DNA of 7,960 nt from Anaerolineae bacterium (GTDB lineage Bacteria > Chloroflexota > Anaerolineae > JAAYZQ01). Positions 1 through 5,266 of the stretch are shown piece after piece. Position 1 is the stretch's first letter. Every line of letters begins with the position of its first letter. Below the pieces are notes generated by a model that was not told the DNA's origin, did not search any database, and was given only the letters and a program-made list of their open reading frames with translations. The position numbers and the translations under genes were made by a program. The stretch lies in the NCBI GenBank assembly GCA_016926595.1, contig JAFGOG010000553.1, forward strand, positions 1 to 7,960, read 5' to 3'.

Positions 1-534
1 CTTTTTGCGGGCCAGGTCGATCCACTCCCAGATGGCCCGCCGCGATTGGGGGTCGAGGCCGGCCGTCGGCTCGTCGAGAAAGAGCACCTGGGGGTCGTTG
101 ATCAGCGCCAGGCAAAAGACCACGCGCTGCCGCTGCCCACCCGACAGCGTCCGGATGAAGGCGCCACGCTTCTCCTGGAGCCCGACCATCTCCAGCAGCG
201 CATCCGTCTCTACCGGGCGCCGGTAGTAGCTGGTAAAGAGCTGCAGCACCTCGCCCACCTTGAGGTCGGGATAGAGGGTGGTTTCCTGTAGCATGAGGCC
301 GATGCGCTCGCGGAGCGCACGGCGGTTGCGGCGCGGGTCGAGGCCCAGCACGGTAGCGCGGCCACTGTCGGCTGTTTTGTAGCCCTCGATAATCTCGATG
401 GTGGTCGTCTTGCCCGCGCCATTCGGTCCCAGGAAGCCAAAGATCTCGCCTTCGTGCACCTCGAAGCTGATGCCGTCTACGGCTTGTACATCATCATAGT
501 GCTTTTGCAGGCTTTCCACTTTGATCACGTCCAT
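1..534 (-). CDS. ABC transporter ATP-binding protein, N-terminal 178 residues (3' end beyond window)
   Basis: This is the nucleotide-binding subunit of an ABC transporter, which hydrolyses ATP on the cytoplasmic face to drive a membrane partner. The frame stays open from ATG at 534 to the window edge. Motifs appear in the expected order: Walker A GPNGAGKTT (residues 36-44), Q-loop glutamine 83, signature LSGGQ (130-134), Walker B VLFLDEP with catalytic Glu155 (150-156) and D-loop GLD (159-161). The start has a GGAGG site at 545-541, six bases upstream. The style (GFLGPNGAGKTTTIEIIEGY, then MLQET) is that of the CcmA/DRR-type ATPases of ABC-2 exporters, known for drug, lipid or polysaccharide export; the substrate cannot be told. 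It follows the DUF6064 gene by 46 bp on the same strand, so co-transcription is likely. The ABC-2 permease would be expected beyond position 1. Confidence 0.95.
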   Translation of the reverse strand, partial: MDVIKVESLQKHYDDVQAVDGISFEVHEGEIFGFLGPNGAGKTTTIEIIEGYKTADSGRATVLGLDPRRNRRALRERIGLMLQETTLYPDLKVGEVLQLFTSYYRRPVETDALLEMVGLQEKRGAFIRTLSGGQRQRVVFCLALINDPQVLFLDEPTAGLDPQSRRAIWEWIDLARKK

Positions 535-580
535 CTTGTTCCTCCACAGAGTTGGGTGTGATACCCTTCGTCACTCCCTG

Positions 581-1255
581 CTATCCCGCAACCTTGTGCT
601 GCACCATGGGCGCCTCTTGGACCCCGGCCTGTTGCACTTTCCAGTTGCGGATCAGCTCCACCAGGCCGTACACGCCCGATGCAAAGAGGATAGCGTCCTC
701 GTAGCAGTCCAGCGCGCCAAAGCACTTGGGCAGCGCCATCAGCGCCCAGGGCAGCAGTAAGATAAAGACCTTCTTGTCCACGGCCGGCGCTGCCGCGGCG
801 ACCAGGGCAATGGCGAATACGGTCAGTGGGCAGGGGAACATCGGGAGGAGCATTTCCGGGTATGCGTGCCCAAGGGGCAGGCCGAGCACCGGGTAGAGGA
901 AGGCCAGGGCAATCCAGAACAGGGTCAGCCCCTTCTTCCACATTGCGACGGGAGGCTGAAAGCGGGTCTTTTGAGTCCAGATGTCGACAGCGAAGAGCAG
1001 CGAAAGGATGATAAAGAGTGGGGCGCCGGTAAAGGTTGAGATCGGATTCCTGACCGAGATCAAAAAGAATACGACGGCGTTCCAGGCGAAAGCGAAGCTA
1101 AGGAATGCTTTTATCCACAGGTCGGTCCTGGCACCCGGTCTCAGGAACACGCGGAATGCCAGGAATGCGGCGGCGATGGTCATGGCGATCACGACCGGCC
1201 ACAGGGTCTCGTTGTACACAGCTACCCGAGTCCAGAATTCGTTTGCGCTCATCAT
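581..1255 (-). CDS. DUF6064-type integral membrane protein
   Basis: The 224-residue product is strongly hydrophobic with about seven predicted membrane segments (roughly 17-38, 48-68, 74-93, 109-127, 136-156, 162-176, 186-203) and a short polar C-terminal tail. The central YPEMLLPMFPCPLTVF stretch (residues 132-146), with its Pro-Cys-Pro, and the overall length match what I recall of the DUF6064 family, whose function is unknown to me. Translation can start at either of two adjacent ATGs (1255 or 1252). An AGGAGGT site at 1267-1261 lies five or eight bases from them, so both are workable. The gene is the first of a probable two-gene unit with the ABC ATPase downstream, but a membrane protein of this fold is not a typical ABC-2 permease, so a partnership is only inferred from order. 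Family assignment is from memory. Confidence 0.8.
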   Translation of the reverse strand: MMSANEFWTRVAVYNETLWPVVIAMTIAAAFLAFRVFLRPGARTDLWIKAFLSFAFAWNAVVFFLISVRNPISTFTGAPLFIILSLLFAVDIWTQKTRFQPPVAMWKKGLTLFWIALAFLYPVLGLPLGHAYPEMLLPMFPCPLTVFAIALVAAAAPAVDKKVFILLLPWALMALPKCFGALDCYEDAILFASGVYGLVELIRNWKVQQAGVQEAPMVQHKVAG

Positions 1256-1298
1256 CAGACACCTCCTATCCGTTTGGTCATGGTGAGCCTACGCTTCC

Positions 1299-1327
1299 AT
1301 GATAACAGATGGGGGGACGGGAAGCAA
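1299..1327 (-). promoter_or_regulatory. Candidate sigma70-type promoter for the DUF6064/ABC unit
   Basis: Read on the minus strand, TTGCTT (1327-1322) is followed by exactly 17 bases and then TATCAT (1304-1299). Both boxes are imperfect but the spacing is ideal. The expected transcript start near 1292 would leave a short leader of about 37 bases that includes the AGGAGGT ribosome site of the DUF6064 gene. No start site has been measured. Confidence 0.5.
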
Positions 1328-1420
1328 TGGTTTGAGGATAAGCAGTCCAAATTGGGGGGTGGACGGTCAGCAGGGGGGCTGAACGGGCAGGGGGCGCTGT
1401 CGCGTGCAAAAGTAGAGAAG

Positions 1421-1457
1421 GAGATTGCTTCGCTCGCTGGCGCTCGCTCGCAATGAC
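1421..1457. repeat. Short dispersed-repeat-like intergenic element (GAGATTGC...GCAATGAC)
   Basis: The 37-bp segment starts GAGATTGC and ends GCAATGAC, with ATTGC (1424-1428) inverted as GCAAT (1450-1454). Inside are two copies of CGCTCGCT (1431-1438 and 1441-1448). On the other strand it reads GTCATTGCGAGCGAG...GCAATCTC, a pattern I recall from abundant short intergenic palindromic repeats in many bacterial genomes. It lies between the 3' end of the GNAT gene and the promoter of the DUF6064 gene. Only one copy is in this window, so its repeated nature is inferred from memory. Confidence 0.6.
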
Positions 1458-1534
1458 AGGTTCTTACGGGCTGAGTGGCGCCCGGCGCATGGATCGACTC
1501 GCAGCAACCGTTGGAAGATTTGCGCTGCGATGCA

Positions 1535-2560
1535 CTAGCCTGCCGGCTTGCGGTAGCGCGGGAACTCTTTCAACAGGCGAAAGCCGACGCTGCGGTAGAG
1601 GTCGCTGGCGCGCGTGCGGAACTCGGCCACGGTGCGCAGCCGGATCGTCTCGACGCCGCGCGCACGGAGCTCGATCAGCGCCCGGCTCAGCAGGGCACGC
1701 CCGAGCCCACGTCGCCGCCACGCCGGGCGCACGCTTACCTCGAACACCTCGGCCACGCCGTTCTCCTCAATGGCCGACAGGACCTGCCCTGCCACCTGGT
1801 CGCCCGCCCAGGCCACCTGCCACAGGCTGGGATCGTGTCTCGGGGCGCGCAGCCGGTCAGCGTATGCTTCCGGGTCGAAATCCTCCTGGTAGCGGCCCGC
1901 CTCGTACTCTTGACGGTACGCCTCGTCGATGCTGATGGAGATGGGGAGGTAGTGCTCGGGCAGCGCGGGGCGGACCTCGACGCCGGGTGGAAGTGGCATC
2001 GCGGGCACCGGGGCGGATGGGTCGATCTCCATCTCCAGCACCGTGTAGCCGGCGCGGTAGCCCTCGTGCGCCAGGAGGGCCATGGCTTCTGTTTCGGTGC
2101 TGGTGGCGTTGGCCGCGAATTCGAAGGGGACGCCTGGATGCTGGGCCTTAGCCAGGCGGCGGACGCGCTCCTCCACCCGGTGGAGCATGGCGGTGCTGAT
2201 GCCGCGGCCGCGCCACGCGGGCAGCACCCAGCCCAGGATCAGATAGACCCACGTGCCGTCCGCTTCGGGCCAGGCGTCGATCTGGCTGTAGCCGACGACC
2301 TCCCCGTCGACCTCGGCGACCAGCCAATCGTCCTGCCGGCCGTCTGTGCACGCCTGGGCGAGGTCAGTGGCGAGGGACGCGCGGCTCGGGCAGTCCTCGT
2401 AGGTGGACATGGGATCGACGGCGTCGCGGACCAGACGGCCGGCGTGGACGGCATGGAGCGCGTCGGCGTCGGGCTCGCCGCGGATCGGGCGGAAGATCAG
2501 GCCGGGCACGGCCGGCATGCCAGGGCTCAACGTATCTTTGATTGATGGATCGCTGTCCAA
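1535..2560 (-). CDS. Tandem GNAT-domain N-acetyltransferase
   Basis: The 341-residue protein carries two GCN5-related acetyltransferase domains, which transfer an acyl group from acyl-CoA to an amine. Domain one (about 20-180) has VVGYSQI (88-94) and the CoA pyrophosphate-binding loop WRGRGIS (116-122). Domain two (about 193-336) has the loop RPAWRRRGLGRALL (278-291) and the usual late LYRSVGF (321-327). The tandem layout and the RYRKPAG ending recall mycothiol synthase-like proteins, but I would not call it MshD; the substrate is unknown. I choose the TTG at 2560 because GGAGGAGGG (2576-2568) sits seven bases upstream. The longer GTG reading at 2602 has no comparable site and would translate this Shine-Dalgarno as Gly-Gly-Gly. 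It follows the cytochrome gene by 42 bp with no visible terminator between, so it is probably the second gene of that operon. Confidence 0.9.
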   Translation of the reverse strand: MDSDPSIKDTLSPGMPAVPGLIFRPIRGEPDADALHAVHAGRLVRDAVDPMSTYEDCPSRASLATDLAQACTDGRQDDWLVAEVDGEVVGYSQIDAWPEADGTWVYLILGWVLPAWRGRGISTAMLHRVEERVRRLAKAQHPGVPFEFAANATSTETEAMALLAHEGYRAGYTVLEMEIDPSAPVPAMPLPPGVEVRPALPEHYLPISISIDEAYRQEYEAGRYQEDFDPEAYADRLRAPRHDPSLWQVAWAGDQVAGQVLSAIEENGVAEVFEVSVRPAWRRRGLGRALLSRALIELRARGVETIRLRTVAEFRTRASDLYRSVGFRLLKEFPRYRKPAG

Positions 2561-2567
2561 TCTTTTC

Positions 2568-2576
2568 CCTCCTCCA
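2568..2576 (-). promoter_or_regulatory. Shine-Dalgarno site that fixes the TTG start of the GNAT gene
   Basis: On the minus strand GGAGGAGGG lies seven bases before TTG 2560-2558. It is the strongest ribosome-binding match near the 5' end of this reading frame and sits inside the 14-codon extension that a GTG start at 2602 would add. This argues for the shorter protein. Confidence 0.75.
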
Positions 2577-2602
2577 CGGTGCGAATGCCTGTTGCCTGAC
2601 AC

Positions 2603-4876
2603 CTACCGGTTTATCAGCGGCAGGTAGATCCGGTACGATCCTGCCGGGCCGGATGTGACTGACACCGGCCCGTAGCGCGTCGGCCGGCCGTAAGCGTCCA
2701 CGTCCTCCAGCCAGTACCAGTAGAGGCCGCCGGGGGTCACAGACTCGTCCAGGAACTCGTAGGCTGCCCCCGTGGGACTGCCCGGTGCCTGGCCCGGGAT
2801 GAGCGTCGCCGTCAGCCGGGTCTGCACCCCGTCGATCGCTTCGGCGCGGTAGAGGTGAAAACCGAGCAGGGTCGTTTCGCTGGCAGTCTCCCAGGCCAGG
2901 CGCACCTTCCCGCCATCCGTGGCTGTGGCGGTGAAGGAGGTCAGCTCCACGGTGGTGGGCGTCGCCCAGGTCGCCGAGGCCATCACGTGAGGCTGGGCCA
3001 TGCCCGTGTTCAGCCAGGCGTTGAGCAGGTTGACCCCCTCCTGGGCCAGGAATGCGTTCTGGCCGTTGTTGGCCTCGTACAGGAACTGCACGTATTCCCA
3101 GCTCGTCGGCTGGTAGAGCAGGTCAACCGTCGCGTGCATCGCGTTGACTGGCGGATTCAGCACGATCTGATCCCAGTAGTTGTAGGTCCCACCCGCGCCC
3201 GGGTTGCCATACTGGTCGGCCGGCACCGGCAACGTGTTGCGCACCCTGGCCTCGTCATAGTCAAAGCCATAGGGCGGGATGCGGTTGTCCTGGGCGACGA
3301 TGTTGTTGAGGACAAAGTGAAAGGTCTCGTGGTACGTGCCAGCCGCCTGGGCGGCAAGCTGGCCCAGGGTGTAATCGGGGGCGCCGGTGAGGTGGTCATA
3401 GCTCAGGGGCAGGGTAGATGAGTAGCCCAGGGCCAGCAGTTGTGCGGCCCATTCCTGGGTCATGCCATAGTGGGCCTCATAGATCTTGGTATCTGGATCG
3501 TAGGGGTCGAGGATGGTCTGGACCACCGTGGGCGTGCCGTCAATACTCACCGTGACGTTGCCATACTCCCCATCCTCGCGCAGGAGAGCATTGCTGGCGT
3601 CGTACCACTTGACATTGAGCCACATGCGCCGCCCTTCCGGGTAGCCCGAGATCAGCTTGTGGCCTGTGAGGTTGGTGACCTTGAGGGTGTTGCCGCTCAC
3701 GCTCAGCGACGCAGCCAGGTCGAGCTGCTGCTGCGCGCGCAACTGGGCTGCGTCGAGGGCCTGGATCTGGAGGGTAGTGAGGCCGCCGCCCAACCGGAGC
3801 TGGCCCAGGCTGTCCTGGTATTGGATGGCGTCGGGTATCCAGTAGTTGCCGCCCGTCATGTCGTGCAGCGGCAGGTCGGTGCGGAGCGGGGCGTTGCTCA
3901 TGCCCGCGCCATAGCCGGTCACCGCAGGGAGGTGGCACGTCTGGCAGCTAAAGTAACGGGGCGTGCCATCCGCATAGTTGCCCCCGGCGCTGGTGAAAGC
4001 GGCCTGGATGGCCCCTGCTTGCAGGTCGGCCGGCAGGCTGCTGTAGCTCGAGACGAGCGTCTTGGACAGGGTGCCGGCGCTGTACTCGCTGTAGGTCCGC
4101 TCCACGATGCCGTACTGGTAGGGAAAGTTGTTAAAGGCGGCCTTGCCACCCACCGGCGAGCCGAGCACGCCGCTGGCTACCACCGGGTCGGCCGTCGACT
4201 GCGCGCCATTGTTGTGCGCCAGGTCGCCCACCGCCGGGTTGGACACGTCGTGGCAGGTGCCGCAAAAGTCGACGTCACGGTGGAACGCGGATTGCAGAAA
4301 ATCGTGCCTGGCCGCGGTGTTGAGGTAGGGGCCGAGCTTGGCCTGGCCGCCGGAGAGCGATTCCATGCCGCTGCCATAGTAGGCGGTGGGCGGGGTCAGC
4401 TCGTCGTTGGCGATGAAAGGCGTGTTCATGACCCCCAGATGCTCCGAGTTGTCGGGGTTGGTCATTCTGTGGCAGTTGTCACAGTCCACGCCATCAGAGT
4501 CGCCCGCCGTCAGGCCGGAGCCGTCGGTGGGCGTCGAGCGGCCCCCATACCAGCCGACTGTGCTGTGGCAGCGGATGCACAGGTCGCCCGAGCCGTCAAA
4601 ATCCTGTTCGGCGATGGCCAGGGTTGCCCAGAAGATCGGATCGCGGCCGGCATTGGCCATCATGCTGCCGCGCCAGTTGAAGGCTACCTGGTAAGGTTGA
4701 TCGGGGCCGCCGTGGCAGTTGCTGTTGTCGCACCTGCCGGGCCCTTCCAGGCTCACCTCGCCCTGCTGGGTGCCGGGCTGTTGGATGTCGGTGGGCACGA
4801 CGTCGGCCGCAATGACCACCCCGGCCAAGGCCAGGCAGAACAATGTGGCATAGATGACAAGCAAATGCTTTTTCAT
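2603..4876 (-). CDS. Secreted multiheme c-type cytochrome with C-terminal fibronectin-like domain
   Basis: The 757-residue product begins with a signal peptide (MKK, hydrophobic core 5-22, likely cleavage around VIAA-DVV). Covalent heme sites are C100-H104, C132-H136, C205-H209 and C311-H315 (all CXXCH), plus an unusual CX4CH at C49-C54-H55. This gives probably five hemes, all in the first 315 residues. That part resembles cytochrome c554-like electron carriers acting outside the cytoplasmic membrane. A cysteine-free region follows, with TGHKLISGYPEGRRMW, a motif I recall from large multiheme cytochromes. Residues 643-742 look like a fibronectin-type beta sandwich, and the chain ends SYRIYLPLINR, a tail style I associate with exported Chloroflexota proteins. 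The start at 4876 is preferred over ATG 4915 because it begins the signal peptide and has AGAGG five bases upstream. Electron donor and acceptor cannot be read from sequence; an extracellular redox role is inferred. Confidence 0.92.
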   Translation of the reverse strand: MKKHLLVIYATLFCLALAGVVIAADVVPTDIQQPGTQQGEVSLEGPGRCDNSNCHGGPDQPYQVAFNWRGSMMANAGRDPIFWATLAIAEQDFDGSGDLCIRCHSTVGWYGGRSTPTDGSGLTAGDSDGVDCDNCHRMTNPDNSEHLGVMNTPFIANDELTPPTAYYGSGMESLSGGQAKLGPYLNTAARHDFLQSAFHRDVDFCGTCHDVSNPAVGDLAHNNGAQSTADPVVASGVLGSPVGGKAAFNNFPYQYGIVERTYSEYSAGTLSKTLVSSYSSLPADLQAGAIQAAFTSAGGNYADGTPRYFSCQTCHLPAVTGYGAGMSNAPLRTDLPLHDMTGGNYWIPDAIQYQDSLGQLRLGGGLTTLQIQALDAAQLRAQQQLDLAASLSVSGNTLKVTNLTGHKLISGYPEGRRMWLNVKWYDASNALLREDGEYGNVTVSIDGTPTVVQTILDPYDPDTKIYEAHYGMTQEWAAQLLALGYSSTLPLSYDHLTGAPDYTLGQLAAQAAGTYHETFHFVLNNIVAQDNRIPPYGFDYDEARVRNTLPVPADQYGNPGAGGTYNYWDQIVLNPPVNAMHATVDLLYQPTSWEYVQFLYEANNGQNAFLAQEGVNLLNAWLNTGMAQPHVMASATWATPTTVELTSFTATATDGGKVRLAWETASETTLLGFHLYRAEAIDGVQTRLTATLIPGQAPGSPTGAAYEFLDESVTPGGLYWYWLEDVDAYGRPTRYGPVSVTSGPAGSYRIYLPLINR

Positions 4877-4971
4877 GGCTCCCTCTTTCTGTCGGTGTCT
4901 GATAGAAACATGCAATCCTTGGCCCGGCGGAGCGGCGATGCAACGTCAAAGTATCATCCGCCACTTGGCAG

Positions 4972-5002
4972 AGATATCTACGATCCACTATACAGGATAT
5001 CT
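4972..5002. repeat. Inverted AGATATC/GATATCT pair around the cytochrome -10 box (possible operator)
   Basis: AGATATC at 4972-4978 is mirrored by GATATCT at 4996-5002, with the two GATATC centres 23 bp apart. The arms flank the -10 box of the cytochrome promoter; one lies in the spacer and one just past the expected start point. A dimeric repressor could bind here. The core is a self-complementary hexamer, so chance is not excluded. Confidence 0.35.
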
Positions 5003-5015
5003 GGCAAAATGTCAA
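4987..5015 (-). promoter_or_regulatory. Near-consensus sigma70-type promoter for the cytochrome-GNAT operon
   Basis: On the minus strand a perfect -35 box TTGACA (5015-5010) is followed by 17 bases and TATAGT (4992-4987), five of six consensus bases. Transcription would start near 4980 and leave a leader of roughly 104 bases before ATG 4876. No clear structure was recognised in that leader. Confidence 0.8.
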
Positions 5016-5023
5016 CCGCAATT

Positions 5024-5037
5024 GTCGGAGGTCGGAG
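5024..5037. repeat. Tandem GTCGGAG heptamer
   Basis: GTCGGAG occurs twice back to back (5024-5030 and 5031-5037), between the two divergent promoters. It could be half of a regulator site or simple chance duplication. Confidence 0.4.
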
Positions 5038-5044
5038 GATTAGA

Positions 5045-5070
5045 ACCCGCTCAGCCACACCCGCTCAGCC
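5045..5070. repeat. 12-bp direct repeat upstream of the lipoprotein-operon promoter
   Basis: ACCCGCTCAGCC occurs at 5045-5056 and again at 5059-5070, a 14-bp period. The second copy ends four bases before the -35 box at 5075. Location and exact repetition suit an activator-binding site acting at the rightward promoter. No regulator family was recognised from the motif. Confidence 0.45.
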
Positions 5071-5074
5071 CATC

Positions 5075-5103
5075 TTGACTTTGCGCCGAATCCACGCTAT
5101 AAT
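5075..5103 (+). promoter_or_regulatory. Strong sigma70-type promoter for the binding-lipoprotein operon
   Basis: TTGACT (5075-5080, five of six bases) and a perfect TATAAT (5098-5103) are separated by exactly 17 bp. The start point is expected near 5109-5111, giving a leader of about 157 bases before ATG 5267. It faces away from the cytochrome promoter, and the two -35 boxes are about 60 bp apart. Confidence 0.82.
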
Positions 5104-5108
5104 GAAAA

Positions 5109-5228
5109 GTGCGGGAGGATGTGGTCAGGATCGGCCCTGGTGCGCAAGTTAGCCGAGCAACCTGGCAATCATTGAGATACCATCGCGACGGGCTCGCCTG
5201 GGCTGAAGGGGCGAGCCCGTTTGTTTGT
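5109..5228 (+). promoter_or_regulatory. Structured 5' leader with candidate attenuator or riboswitch-like element (unclassified)
   Basis: Between the promoter and the lipoprotein gene lies a compact, foldable leader. CAGG-A-TCGGC (5126-5135) can pair with GCCGA-GCAA-CCTG (5152-5164). An outer helix can form from GAT and GGT (5118-5125, two bases bulged) with ACCATC (5179-5184). The terminator-like hairpin at 5188-5220 comes next. CGAGC (5154-5158), part of or next to the first hairpin's 3' arm, is also complementary to GCTCG (5192-5196) in the terminator's 5' arm, so the two structures could be mutually exclusive. I compared it from memory with SAM, T-box, ZTP, cobalamin, c-di-GMP, glycine and guanidine classes and found no convincing match. 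The regulatory role is inferred. Confidence 0.4.
5188..5228 (+). terminator. Intrinsic terminator-like hairpin inside the leader
   Basis: ACGGGCTCGCC (5188-5198) pairs perfectly over 11 bp with GGCGAGCCCGT (5210-5220), loop of 11 bases, followed by TTTGTTTGT (5220-5228). It is about 80 bases downstream of the expected transcript start and 38 bases before the ATG of the first lipoprotein gene. There is no convincing gene between promoter and hairpin for it to end, which suggests conditional termination. Confidence 0.65.
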
Positions 5229-5266
5229 CGGGCACTCGGGCCGGCGGCTCGCGGGAGGCGAAGGGG

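Noticed and set aside
1453..1935. A 160-codon plus-strand frame starting in the intergenic repeat.
   Set aside because: It overlaps the GNAT coding region on the opposite strand and its translation is Arg/Pro-rich noise.
1475..2545. A 356-codon plus-strand frame antisense to the GNAT gene.
   Set aside because: The opposite strand has two intact acetyltransferase domains and a strong ribosome site. The antisense product is low-complexity with no recognisable motif.
4877..4915. ATG 4915 as start of the cytochrome.
   Set aside because: It would put 13 polar residues ahead of a normal signal peptide; ATG 4876 begins the signal peptide and has its own ribosome site.
3440..5152. A 570-codon open frame on the plus strand, antisense to the cytochrome.
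   Set aside because: It lies fully across the cytochrome, whose heme motifs and signal peptide prove the minus strand. The translation is Val/Ala/Gly/Arg-rich with no motif, typical of a GC-rich shadow frame, and it runs through the promoter region.
5111..5184. SAM-I-like riboswitch, suggested by CGGCCC and GAGCAACCTGG.
   Set aside because: The GAGGGA core and the flanking helix expected for that class are missing, and the downstream genes are not methionine-related.
5171..5230. T-box leader, suggested by GATACCATCGCGA just before a terminator.
   Set aside because: The match to the T-box antiterminator core is poor, and the 80 bases before the terminator are too short for a specifier stem.
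5225..5266. TTG start at 5225 for the first lipoprotein.
   Set aside because: It falls in the T-run of the terminator hairpin, has no ribosome site, and adds 14 charged residues before a complete lipoprotein signal peptide that starts at ATG 5267.
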